A stretch of 64,000 nucleotides of DNA. It comes from Lunularia cruciata. Its lineage: Eukaryota; Streptophyta; Marchantiopsida; Lunulariales; Lunulariaceae. Under the pieces are notes generated by a model that did not search any database, was not told where the DNA came from, and saw only the letters and a list, made by a program, of their open reading frames with translations. Positions 1 through 9,983 of the stretch are shown here, in pieces (positions within the stretch are counted from its first letter, which is position 1; the number at the start of each line of letters is the position of its first letter). The position numbers and the translations under genes are program-made. The stretch lies in contig OX419755.1 in the NCBI GenBank assembly GCA_948567375.1, forward strand, positions 71,366,944 through 71,430,943, written 5' to 3'.

Positions 1-647
1 GATAGAAGTATTGCCAAAAGAGTACTTCTACTAATAAGGCAGAAACCGAAATAGACTTGAGAACCTTAGAACCAATAGCTAGACATATGATTTAAAGGTG
101 AGAATTGGTTTGGTAACATCTGGAAGGATGTTACACATGATGGACTAAACAGATCAGAAAGAGATATCACCAAAAGGGGACTTCTACTAATAGAGTAGGA
201 ACCGAAATATGCCTGAAATCTTTGAAGGCAATTTCAAAGGCCTAAACGGATGAATTAGGCCTCAAAAATGTGCAGACTCCTTGCCAAAGGCAGGGAAGGA
301 TGGCCTTCCCTCCCCCTTGCTTTGTCTCGTCAAGAGCTTTCCAACGGTACCTTACTCATGTGATTCTAAGATTCCTACAAGAAGATTCCCTAAAAGAGTC
401 CCTCCGGTCAAAGCTCATTTGACCAACTAGATAGGACCTAGACCAGACAGGTCACCCATCCAAGTAAGTAATCCAAGGGTGGAGCTTGCTGACATGTCAT
501 CTATCTGTGTCCCTAATCCTATGGTAGAGCTTCCTTGGAGGAGATCCTCTTTGTCTATATAATAAAGAGAAGGTGCTCCCTTGGGGCATCGAATGTTTGA
601 GTGTGCAATATGTGTTTTCTCTCTTCTCTTGTCCTCGGAGCATTACA
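1..647 (+). repeat. LTR-1 copy, left end cut by the window edge
   Basis: The sequence aligns along its length with the 3' LTR at 7115-7842, starting roughly 75 bases into the LTR. It ends at CATTACA (641-647). It contains a TATA-like promoter motif TATATAATAAAG near 556. It is followed directly by another LTR-1 copy lacking the first part of the LTR, so this is either the true 5' LTR of A after an LTR-LTR rearrangement or part of a separate element. Confidence 0.8.
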
Positions 648-1260
648 TAGAGTAGAAACCAAAATAGACTTGAGAACCTTAGAACCAATAGCTAGACATA
701 TGATTTAAAGGTGAGAATTGGTTTGGTAACATCAGAAAGGATGTTACACATGATGGACTAAACAGATCAGAAAGAGGTATCACCAAAAGGGAACTTTTAC
801 TAATAGAGTAGGAACCAAAATATGCTTGAAATCTTTGAAGGCAATTTTGGAGGCCTAAACGGATGAATTAGGCCTAAAAAATGTGCACATCCTCCCCCCC
901 CCAAGGGAGGAAAGGGTGGCCTTCCCTCCCCTTGTTTTTCTTGTCAAGAGCTTTCCAACAGTACCTTACTCACGTGATTCTAAGACTCCTACAGGAAGAT
1001 TCCCTAATAGATTCCCTCCGGTCAAAGCTTGTTTGACCAACCAGATAGGACCTACATCTACATGTCACCGATCCAAGTAAGTAATCCAAGGGTGGAGCTT
1101 GCTGACATGTCATCTATATGTGTGTCTAATCCTATGGTGGAGCTTCCTTTTAGTAGATCCTCTTTGTCTATATAATAAAGAGAAGGTGCTCCTTTGGAGC
1201 ACCAAATGTTGAGTGTGTAATTTGTGTTTCTCTCTCTTCTCTTGTCCTTGGGGTATTATA
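648..1260 (+). repeat. LTR-1 copy adjoining the internal region of element A (5' LTR, truncated at its start)
   Basis: It begins inside the LTR (TAGAGTAGAAACC, equivalent to roughly base 115 of the LTR) and runs to GGGTATTATA at 1260, immediately before the primer-binding site. It contains a TATA-like motif near 1168 within GTCTATATAATAAAGAG. The usual CA terminus is mutated to TA. Confidence 0.8.
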
Positions 1261-1261
1261 A

Positions 1262-1279
1262 TGGTATCATAGCGAGTGT
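1262..1279 (+). promoter_or_regulatory. Primer-binding site of element A
   Basis: TGGTATCATAGCGAG lies one base after the 5' LTR and matches the plant initiator-Met tRNA primer-binding consensus TGGTATCAGAGC with one mismatch. Its position fixes the 5' LTR boundary. Confidence 0.8.
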
Positions 1280-1400
1280 CTTAGTCCAAGAGAGTGGATC
1301 ACCCCTCTTGGAAGAGCACAAACTATTGAAATTGAGTAATTTGAGGTGGAGAACACAAAGTAGTTAATAGACTTAGGAAGTACTTTAGAGAGCAGACGGG

Positions 1401-1622
1401 ATGGATGCACCGGGAGGACAATTTCCTACACCTAGCTTTCCATTCCCAAATCCATTCCACATCAAGGTTATGTACATCCACCTTGAGCAAATGAAGGTAT
1501 CGCTAGTTTATCACTTTGGTGCAGAATTCATGGACAAGGTGATGAACTCACCAAACCCGGTGATTCTACCTATGGTGATATATGACAGAGAGTGGGATTT
1601 GACAATCTACATTCTACTATGA
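1401..1622 (+). CDS. Pre-gag ORF 1a of element A
   Basis: A 73-codon ORF in the leader between the primer-binding site and gag. I do not recognise a named family. It shares the pattern P-N-P-F-H-I-K-V ... F-G-x-x-F-M ... V-I-L-P-x-V-I-Y with the following ORF 1b, so the two look like tandem copies of one domain of about 60 residues. The same ORF, in the same place, is present in element I (51380-51601, minus strand) and in decayed form in E and G. It ends in TGA four bases before the ATG of ORF 1b; the same stop/start spacing is kept in I. Conservation between copies suggests it was once coding. Function unknown. Confidence 0.5.
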   Translation: MDAPGGQFPTPSFPFPNPFHIKVMYIHLEQMKVSLVYHFGAEFMDKVMNSPNPVILPMVIYDREWDLTIYILL

Positions 1623-1626
1623 TGAT

Positions 1627-1809
1627 ATGGATGTGAATGTCCCAAATCCTCTCCCTTTCAACACTCAAGTAGAAATCCGTTATGTAAGAAGACCAAAAGT
1701 GATGTTTAGAGATTTTGTGGTTAGAAATTTTGGCGAGGAGTATTATCAACAAGTGATAGCTTCTGAGGTCCCAATGGTAGTTCCAATAGTTGTGTGCCCT
1801 CCAAAGTGA
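1627..1809 (+). CDS. Pre-gag ORF 1b of element A
   Basis: A 60-codon ORF starting four bases after the stop of ORF 1a, in another frame. It repeats the ORF 1a pattern: N-P-L-P-F, V-R-R-P-K-V, F-G-E-E-Y-Y, then E-V-P-M-V-V-P-I-V. The counterpart in element I is at 51172-51375 (minus). It ends about 50 bases before the gag ATG at 1863. It could be translated by reinitiation or joined to gag by splicing or frameshift; the sequence does not decide this. Function unknown. Confidence 0.45.
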   Translation: MDVNVPNPLPFNTQVEIRYVRRPKVMFRDFVVRNFGEEYYQQVIASEVPMVVPIVVCPPK

Positions 1810-1862
1810 TCATATTGAGTCTGTATTGAAGTAAACATTAGCAATTACGTGTTGCAAGAACC

Positions 1863-2890
1863 ATGGATCCGCAATTGCAAGAGCTGGTGCAAGGAATGCA
1901 AGGGATGGTGAATGAATTTCAAGAGATTAAGATGACCATGGAGACATTACAAAGTCAAGTGCGGATCCTCAGGAACGAACAAGCCATGCAAGAAGAAGAG
2001 CGGTCTCAAAACCCAATACATGCGATTGAAGTACTTGGAGAGGCACCTGTGCCTACGAACCTTATCAACGATGAAGCCACATTGCTACTCGGGATGAAGA
2101 AGACCTGCAATATTGAGCCTTACAAGGGGCAGTGTATGATGGGAGTAATGGAAAATTGGATCTCAAGAATGAATTGATATTTTTGATTGTTCTCAACAGA
2201 GATCACGAAGCATGCTGCAGATGTGTTTGCATGTGGATACTTGACCAATAAATCCATCACATGGTATGATGCTTGGGAACGATCCATGTTGGCAGAGAGA
2301 AGGGAGATCACGTAGGCATCAATGCAAGAAGGATTGTTGAAGAATTTCCAATCATTGATTCTGTGCAGATGGCTCGAACCCGACTATGGGGAATGAGACA
2401 AAAGAACAATGTACAAGATTATGTGGAAGCATTTCTAGATCTACAAGTTACAATAACCAACATGAGTCCAATAGAGGCTCTCAACAATTTCAAACAAGGG
2501 TTAAAGGAGCGAGTTTGCCAAGAAGTCATGGTGCAAAATCCTCGCACGGTATTTGAAGCCATTGCTTGTGCACAAAGAATAGCAAGAGCATTGGGTGGAG
2601 GTGAAGGAGTAGTTCCACCTCAACCTTATTGAGTAGAAATGCCACACATGGGTGGACCCGTACCAATGGAATTGTGCAACCTTTGATTTCAAGATTGAAG
2701 AGCACGACCGCTTCAGGAGGAGCATGGACGGGTAGAAGAACAAAGAGAAGTAGTCTCACAAGGAGAAGGAACTCAAGGAGAACAACGTCATTGTTACAAT
2801 TGTGGCCTTATTGGGCACATATCTACCAACTGTTGCACTCATTTCCCTAGAGGCCCTCGGCCTTCATACATGCAATCTTTGAACAACATG
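1863..2890 (+). pseudogene. gag of element A, frameshifted
   Basis: Gag polyprotein (structural capsid/nucleocapsid) remnant. It starts at ATG 1863 with a charged N-terminal coiled segment, then passes through a retrotransposon-gag domain (Q-D-Y-V-E-A-F-L-D-L-Q at about 2416, followed by an I-E-A-L-x-x-F-K-Q-G-L-K motif). A CCHC zinc knuckle, C-Y-N-C-G-L-I-G-H-I-S-T-N-C, lies at about 2792-2836. The reading frame changes between about 2175 and 2275 and again near 2630, so no full Gag can be made. The matching region of element I is 50061-51140 on the minus strand. Confidence 0.8.
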
Positions 2891-2967
2891 GAGAGGCGCA
2901 TTGAAGAGGAGGAGGTGGAAAACACTTCGGAAAACAAAGATCACCAGTAAATGTACCTCATGGCTGT

Positions 2968-3963
2968 ATGGGCTCAATAAGAAAGAAGAGAAGTGAGGGA
3001 AGGAACAAGACTAATGTGCAAAGATCCCAAAAGGCAACCTCACAATTGATTGTTGTGAATGGAGTCCTAGAATGCAATCAAGTAAGAGTATTAATTGATC
3101 CGGGAGCAATAGAGAATTTCTTATCTCACTCTATTGCAATAACATTGGGAATAGATCTAGAGAGAGATGGGAGTGAAGAAGTAGAGTTGCCTAACGGGCA
3201 AACAAAGAGGATTGAATCATTACCTAGACGGGTCACATACTCTGTAGAGGAATATCAAGAAGCAATTGAGTGGCAAGTGATACAATTAGCTTGTTATGAT
3301 GCAATCTTAAGCATGCCATGGATGGAGCATTACAACCCTATGGTAGATTGGAGGAAGAAAGTAGTGAGAACCCACCAATGGTCAATCATTGGGGTTAAAG
3401 AAAAATCACCCAGTTAGGATATGCCTCTATATGTCACAAGGTCGGCAACTGTCTATAAGACCAATAGATGTTTCATAGGTCTAATAAGAGAAGTCTAGAG
3501 TGCACAACTCAATAGACAAATTCCTGAGAAATTGAAGGCTATGGTGGATGAATTTCAAGATGTCTTTCCCAATGATCTACCATTAGGATTACCACCAAAA
3601 GGGAGAGTAGATCATAAAATTGAAACACTCTCGGGGAAGACACCTCCTTGTAAGGCCCCATATCGCCTATCACCTCATGAGTTGGAGGAGTGTAAGACTC
3701 AAATTGAGGAGATGTTGCAAAAGGGGTTCATCCAACCTAGCATATCACCATATGGGGCTGATGTCTTGTTTGTGAAGAAGAAGGATGGTATAATGCGCAT
3801 GTGCAATGACTATTCAGGTCTCAATCATCAAACAATGAAGAACAAATACCCCTTACCTTGTATGGATTACCTATTTGATCAACTCCATGGAGCAAGATAC
3901 TTCACCAAATTGGATTTACGGAGTGGTTACAATCAAATCCAAATTGCAGAGGAGGATGTGTAC
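2968..3963 (+). pseudogene. Protease and N-terminal reverse transcriptase of element A, broken
   Basis: The segment at 2968-3417 contains the aspartic protease, with the active-site region V-L-I-D-P-G-A-I-E-N-F (expected D-S-G-A; the Ser is Pro here). From about 3532 the RT fingers follow: [10 protein letters not shown], then [12 protein letters not shown] and [13 protein letters not shown]. Stops at about 3416 and 3496 interrupt the frame; the second stands where element I has Gln, as a TAG in place of CAG. The RT is cut at 3963, after the codons for E-D-V-Y, by a solo LTR, and resumes at 4655. Confidence 0.85.
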
Positions 3964-4654
3964 TGTGAGCTGGCCTGTCTCTCACTCTGGATGAACCTCT
4001 GATGGCTATTATGGTAGCGCACCATGGACTAAGAAGGCAAGGAACCCCAACTCCATCATACTCCTCCAAGGTTAACACTCCAAGACTCAAGACATTGCTC
4101 ATTAGAGAACTCAATGAGAGAGAGATAGTTGCAAATGAAAGGATAATGAGTACCTCCTCATCCCTTGTTTATATACTTGTGAAATAGTTACGCACCAAAG
4201 TTACTAATTACTGGAGTAACTCAAGTTACTAGGCTAAAAGTCAAGTAAAGTCAAAAAGTAGAAAGGAATATCCATTCATATGGGCATATTCCTCTAAGCA
4301 TGTGGTCTTATCTTGACCCATCCACTAAGTCAAGGATTCCTTCACATGGACTATCATTGGACTAAAGAAGAATCCAAAACAAAAAGGCTTGTAGGCACAA
4401 GAGTTCTCAACTCTTTCCTCAAAGCCAAACACCTAGGAATAATACCAAGTCAACACACTAAAATCCAAAATAGTGGTGCTCATCTTTTCTACTTCCTCTA
4501 AAGTAAGGTCCCCTCTATCTTAGCTATGACTAACTTTAGCTAACCATGACTAAATATAACCATCCTTTATCTCTATATAAATAATATCTCTTAAGTGCTT
4601 GTAATACCAAGCTAAATTTCACAATACCACACACATGCAAAAATGGGTGTTACA
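3964..4654 (+). mobile_element. Solo LTR of family LTR-3 inserted in the RT of element A
   Basis: A 691-bp insertion beginning TGTGAGCTGG and ending GGTGTTACA. It splits the RT reading frame exactly and is flanked on both sides by GTAC (3960-3963 and 4655-4658), a 4-bp target duplication. It has no internal region. A TATA-like motif TCTCTATATAAATAATA lies near 4571. It aligns in inverse orientation with a more diverged copy at about 43839-44536, which shows that it is a repeated LTR family. The short reading frames within it are not considered coding. Confidence 0.85.
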
Positions 4655-5700
4655 GTACAAAACTACCTTTCGAACTAAGTATAGCCACTTTGAGTATCTT
4701 GTGATGCCTTTTAGCCTCACCAATGCACCTGCCACTTTCATGAGTCTAATGAATAACATGTTTTGTCCATACTTAATAAGTCTGTTATTGTCTTCTTGGA
4801 TGATATCTTAGTATACAGTAGCACAATGATGGAACACAAACAACATCTACAAGGGGTCTTCCAGATTCTAAGACAAAATCGATTGTATGCTAAAATCTCA
4901 AAGTGCAAGTTTCGCAAGTCTGAAGTAAATTACTTGGGGCATAGAGTAAGTGTAGAGGTAGATTACTTGGGGCATAGAGTAAGTGCAGAGGGCATTCAAG
5001 TATTGACGGATAAAATAGAGGTCATTCAAAAATGGAGTGCCCTTGAAGATCAGACTCAACTCAAGAGCTTCTTGGGGTTGACGGGATTCTATCATAGATT
5101 TGTCAAGGACTTCTCCAAGGTTGCATAGCCTTTAATGGCACTATTGCGCAAGGGGAAAAAGTGGGCATAGGGAACCACACAAGAGTTGGCCTTTCAAGAA
5201 TTGAAAGCTACCTTGCTACATACACCAATCTTGAAGTGGTATGACCCAAAACGTCCAATCAAGTTGGCTACAGATGCATCAAGCATAGCAATAGGAGCAG
5301 TCCTACAACAAGAGTGGCATGACGGATGGCATCCAATTGCATATTTCTCTCAAAAGTTGTTATCAATAGAGCGCAACTACCACACCAAAGAACAAGAAGA
5401 GTTGGCTATCGTTTTGGCCACCAAGCATTGGAAGCGCTATCTGGGCAAGAAGGCATTTGTAGTAGAGATAGACCACAAACCTCTAGTCTACCTCAAGACG
5501 CAGAAGGATCTATCTCATTGCCAGATTTGGTGGGCAGAGTAGCAACAATGCTTCAAAATGACAATCACCTACGTGGAAGGTAAGAAGCAACTAGCAGATG
5601 TATTCATCCGCATGCCAATGGTAAACAACTTGGTGGTAGAGGTTAAGATTAACCTTGGATTCTGGCCAAAGATTTTGGATGCTACAAAAACTGATCCATA
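4655..5700 (+). pseudogene. C-terminal RT and RNase H of element A, broken
   Basis: RT resumes with the Y-K-T-T-F-R-T segment, then V-M-P-F; the catalytic F-L-D-D-I-L-V-Y-S is at about 4793. RNase H begins near 5186, with the catalytic region L-A-T-D-A-S at about 5265 and I-D-H-K-P-L at about 5470. Upstream of the catalytic motif, the sequence next to 4774 is frameshifted relative to element I. Stops at about 5126, 5167 and 5538 stand where I has Gln or Trp codons. A 33-bp in-frame tandem duplication lies at 4925-4990. Confidence 0.85.
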
Positions 5701-6640
5701 GATTGTAGAAGAACAATCATCCAAAGGCGTCACTAGCACCCAAGGACTCACCTTTTGTGATGGCAGATTATGGATCCTAAATGTCCCAAAATTACGCATC
5801 ACCATTCTAGCAAAATATCATGATTTGGCCATTGCAGGTCATGTCGGAGTGGAAAAGACCTTAGATGCAATCTAGTGCCATTACTATTGGCCTAAGATGA
5901 GTAACAACGTGATGGACTATGTGCACAGTTGCCTACTTTGTCAACAGAATAAAGCTTCTAATCAAGCTCCTACAATGCTCCTTCAACCTCTCCCCACGCC
6001 TACCCAACATTGGGAACAAGTGAGTATGGATCTCATATGTGAATTACCCAAGACCACCGTAGGGTTTGACTCCATCGTGGTCTTTGTGGACCGGCTTAGC
6101 AAAATGATTCATGTACGCCCTACCGCCAAGGATGTGACCGCCCCACAACTAGCTCAACTATACTTAGATGCAGTCTTCTCTCACCAAGGCTTGTCTAGAG
6201 TACTTACCATTGATAAAGGCACTCAATTCACCAGTTTGTTTTGGTGAACATTCTTTGGTTTCTTCAAAACCAAGTTGGCCATGTCCAAAGCTTACCACCC
6301 ACAAATAGATGGCCAAACAAAGCATGCTAATCGCACGATTGAAGACATGTTATGCGACTTCACCTTAGAAGAGCATGAGAGGTGGGACGCCCTACTCTTG
6401 TTGGTGGAATTTGCTTACAACAATTTAGTGAATGTATCCACTCAAGTCAATCCGTTCTTCCTCATGTATGATGAGCATCCCTTCATACCTTCTAGCTTGA
6501 TGAAGATCTGTCCAGTGGCTACCAAGGTCGATGCAGTCAACATGTTTGTTTCTAGAATCCAACAAGGTGGGGAGAGCACCAAGCACAGATTACAAATTAC
6601 ACAAAATTGATAGAAGCAGTATGTTGATGCACACTGTAGG
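5700..6640 (+). pseudogene. Integrase of element A, broken
   Basis: DDE integrase remnant. The N-terminal zinc-binding part is near 5815-5945 (H-D-L-A-I-A-G-H-V-G-V-E-K-T, C-L-L-C-Q-Q-N-K). Catalytic-core Asp is in S-M-D-L-I-C-E-L-P (about 6025), the second Asp region is T-I-D-K-G-T-Q-F (about 6210) and the Glu region is Q-T-K-H-A-N-R-T-I-E-D (about 6313). Stops occur at about 5698, 5874 and 6244. The one at 5698 is shared with element I, whereas E still has a Gln codon there. Confidence 0.85.
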
Positions 6641-7010
6641 CACATGGAGTTCAATGTTGGGGATCAAGTATGGCTATCGACAACCAACCTCACATTAGTT
6701 GGACCTCGTAAGCTTAGACCTCATTTTATTGAGCCTTTCTCGATTCTTTGTCGGGTCGGCGCTGTCCTATCACCTTGAATTACCACCACACATGAAGATC
6801 CATCCCATGTTCCATGTTTCCCTACTATGTAGATATGCTTCCCGCTTAGGCCAAGGTCATTCCACCCAAGACATTCGACCTTGTCCGACACTCATTGATG
6901 GCACGGAGGAATATGAAGTGGAGCGTATTCTCCAAAAATGCATGAGTTGTACTCGCCATCCGCGGGTGGACTATCTAGTATAGTGGAAAGGTTACCCCCT
7001 CTATGAAGCA
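6640..7010 (+). pseudogene. C-terminal integrase tail and chromodomain of element A
   Basis: The GPY/F-like segment is followed by Y-H-L-E-L-P-P-H-M-K-I-H-P-M-F-H-V-S-L-L and then a chromodomain: E-E-Y-E-V-E-R-I-L, R-H-P-R-V-D-Y-L-V and W-K-G-Y-P-L-Y-E. A TAG stands in place of the Gln between V and W-K-G-Y at about 6979. Chromodomains of this position define chromoviruses and are thought to direct integration by binding modified histone tails. Confidence 0.85.
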
Positions 7011-7098
7011 ACCTAGGAGCCCACTGCCAATTTGACAACATGCACCGGTGTTGGTGCAAGTATTTGAGCAACAATTGCACAATGAGGATGTTGCATCT

Positions 7099-7114
7099 TA
7101 AAAGGAGGGAGGTC
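7099..7114 (+). promoter_or_regulatory. Polypurine tract of element A
   Basis: AAAAGGAGGGAGGTC lies directly before the 3' LTR; this is the expected plus-strand primer position. The inverse complement occurs at the same place in I and E. Confidence 0.85.
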
Positions 7115-7842
7115 TATAATACCAAGAGCTAGCCATATGATCTAGATGTGAAATTTGGTTTGGTAACATCTAGAATGATGGTCAAAAGCAATTAGATAGA
7201 GGTATCACCAAAAGAGTACTTCTACTTATAGAGAAAAAACCAAAATAGACTTGAGAACCTTAGAACCAATAGCTAGACATATGATTTAAAGGTGAGAATT
7301 GGTTTGATAATCTCCGGAAAGATGTTACACATGATGGAGTAAATAGATCAGAAAGAGGTATCACCAAAAGGGAACTTTTACTAATAGAGTAGGAACCAAA
7401 ATATGCTTGAAATCTTTGAAGGCAATTTTGGAGGCCTAAAAAGATGAATTAGGCCTCAAAAATGTGCAGATTCTCCCACCCCCAAGGGAGGAAAGGTTGG
7501 CCTTCCTTCCCCCTCGTTTTTCTTGTCAATAGCTTTCCAACAGTACCTTACTCACATGATTCTGAGACTCCTACAAGAAGATTCCCTAAAAGATTCCCTC
7601 TGGTCAAAGCTTGTTTGACCAACCAGATAGGACCTAGATCAACATGTCACCCATCCAAGTAAGTAATCCAAGGGTGGAGCTTGCTGACATGTCACCTATA
7701 TGTGTGTCTAATCCTATGGTGGAGCTTGCTTGGAGGAGATCCTCTTTGTCTATATAATAAAGAGAAGGTGCTCCTTTGGAGCACCAAATGTTGAGTGTGT
7801 AATTTATGTTTCTCTCTCTTCTCTTGTCATCAGGGTATTACA
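7115..7842 (+). repeat. 3' LTR (LTR-1) of element A
   Basis: A complete 728-bp LTR from TATAATACCAAG (TG mutated to TA) to GGGTATTACA. It matches the two copies at the window start and, inverted, the LTRs of E and I. A TATA-like motif TATATAATAAAG lies near 7751. The right flank is minus-strand RNase H of element H. Confidence 0.9.
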
Positions 7843-8783
7843 GGGGGTGACATGGAATCTATAAGTTTTATACTCAAGTTTGATGTCAAACAACTATAAT
7901 AGTTCCTTCCATTGATATTGACTCTTCATGTGCTCTAAATGTAATGTCTACAACAAGGGTTTGGGATCAATTTGCATGATCACTTGTTTCCCCAAGAGAT
8001 AATGCCTCCATAACTTGGTGGCATAAACCATTGCTAGTTATTCTTGGTCTCAAGTAGAGTAAATACTTTTTGTGGTGTTTAATTGGCAAGACACAAAGGC
8101 AATGGGATGTAACCCATCTGGATATTCTTATTACAACACAACTCTAATGGCAAAGTTAGAAGTATCAAAATCAACCACACAAGGTAGTTGAGGATCATAT
8201 GGTTGAAGAATGGTTCTTGAAGACACTATATGGTTAAGCTTCTAGAATGCTTCTTTGTGCTTGGTGGTCCATTCAAAGCTTGAGGTTTTCCCCAAGAGTT
8301 TGGTCAATGGTATGGCCACATAAGCATAATAGTGGATGAATCATCGGTGAAAACTTACCAATCCATTAAATGCCTGTACTTTTGTGACATCTTTTAGAGT
8401 TAGCCAATCAATAATGGCCTTGATTTTCTCCTCTTCCATCTTCATCTCCTCTGATGAGATCTTATGACCCAAGAAGGTAACTTCCTTCTGCCAAAAGGCA
8501 CATTTTGACTTCTTGTGGTAAAACTTGCATTGACTTAGTCATCTTAAGACTTCTTGCATCTAATTTGTATGTTCTACCTCTAATTTACTATAGATTAAAA
8601 TATCATCCAAGAACACCACCATGTATTGATCCAATAGCCCATCTAACACTTGATGTATCTGATCCATGAAGCTTGTTGGGACATTTGCAAGCCCAAAAGG
8701 TAGAACTCTCTATTCAAAATGCCCATATTGTGTGCAAAGGGTAATCTTTTGCACATCCTTCTTATCAATGGAAACTTGCTAAT
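7843..8783 (-). pseudogene. Element H: RNase H and C-terminal RT fragment
   Basis: Read on the minus strand this aligns with element G at about 19650-20600: RT catalytic F-L-D-D-I-L near 8605, the thumb, then RNase H. It is bounded on the left by element A and on the right by the 5-bp duplication CTAAT next to element B. The frame continues beyond B at 11857. It is older and more decayed than the homologous G sequence. Element H's integrase and 3' LTR are not in the window. Confidence 0.8.
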
Positions 8784-9299
8784 TGTGGTACCCACATTTT
8801 TAATTTTTTTTTCAAAATAGAGAAGAAGAAGTGTATAGAGAAGTTGGATTGCGCATGTATGGCCAAAGAAGGCGAAGAAAAGAGTCTTCGGGATGAAACC
8901 CAAAGTAAAGTGACTTCGGGTCATAAGGCAAAGTACTCGGAAATGCCCTGTCAGCATACAACCGAAGTAAGGAGTCTTTGTATTGGGGGGAGCTCAACCC
9001 GAGGCAAAGTCTATCTAACAACCTTTTGTCGGGGCAAGAAATTCAAGAAGGGACCATTCAAAACTGGCGGCCCATACGCGCAAAGTACAATTGACAGTGA
9101 CAAGTGCATGCAAGAGGTGTGATTTCTTGGTAGAAACTTGAATTGAAGAGAGACAAAGAAGGCGCAACTTTATAAAAATCGAGCTCGCAATGAAGCAATG
9201 TCAAGCAATTTTCCTTTGCCATTGAGAAGTCGTCCTATAGGTGATCGTGGGAAGGGAAATAGAGTGGAAGACGTGCTAGTGTGTAAGGGAGGTTGATGT

Positions 9300-9981
9300 A
9301 GAGGAGCAGCAATACATCTTACAAATCAGAAGCACCGACAAGTACTACAAGAAGACGGGGAAGAATGTGGAGATAGAAGTGAGTACTCCAAAATCAAAGA
9401 AGAGAAGTCGGTAGGGCAAAGCCAAAGACAAGATGAAACGTCGAAAGACCAGAAGAGGAAACTTGAGGCAAAGCATGGTGGTGATTGAGTCAGAAGATGA
9501 AGACTCGGAAGGTGAAGCCGAGTGCAAGTCCAAAGACTCAAAACACGAGGAGGAGCCCAAGCTAACGCTACAGAGTGGAGATACAAGTAGCGACAGCGAT
9601 GAAGGTGGAGAAATGACCTTGGTGCCAGCTACTGCAAAGGAAGAAGAAGAAGTGCAGGCGAAGACCGAGGCCGAGGATAACACAAAGTTGGAGGATGAGA
9701 TACCCGAGGCCAAAGAGAAGAAGATCACAATTCAGAGGGGAGTTTGCTCAAGATGCAAGGCAAAATGTGATGCAGGTCCGAGTAAAGTAAACGAAGAAAT
9801 GAACGAAAGCTCGGGAAGCAAGGCGTCAATTCCAATACAAAGACTGCAGAGAAGAAGGCAAGTATCGGGTGAACATGAAGTGCAAAGGGAAGTTGCTACA
9901 CAAGAGGAGGTAGTAGCGAGCGATGGAGTAGAGTACCTACGGGGAGGTTGTGTGTCCTCTGTTGGTGAAGTTAGAACATAG
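9300..9981 (+). pseudogene. Element B: acidic, Lys/Glu-rich middle part of the coiled-coil protein
   Basis: The longest frame, 9433-9981 (182 codons), is strongly charged, with runs of Glu, Asp and Lys and one C-S-R-C-K-A-K-C cluster. Just upstream, in the same frame, D-K-Y-Y-K-K-T-G-K matches D-E-Y-Y-K-K-S-G-K in element C, so the real protein began further 5'. The N-terminal domain present in C is missing here. The frame is lost after 9981 and the protein continues in another frame. Function unknown; the pattern resembles a structural or Gag-like scaffold, but no Gag signature is visible. Confidence 0.5.
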
Positions 9982-9983
9982 GA

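Larger units (their letters stand above)
1..7842 (+). mobile_element. Element A: Ty3/Gypsy chromovirus-type retrotransposon, open at the left edge
   Basis: The order is LTR-1, primer-binding site, short pre-gag ORFs, gag, protease, reverse transcriptase, RNase H, integrase, chromodomain, polypurine tract, LTR-1. This is the standard Ty3/Gypsy order with a C-terminal chromodomain. The left part lies outside the window, so its target-site duplication cannot be checked. Coding regions carry many stops and some frameshifts, and the RT is split by a solo LTR at 3964-4654, so the copy is dead. On the right it abuts minus-strand pol of element H, which implies that A inserted into H. Its protein segments match element I closely, so A and I belong to one subfamily. 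Confidence 0.9.
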
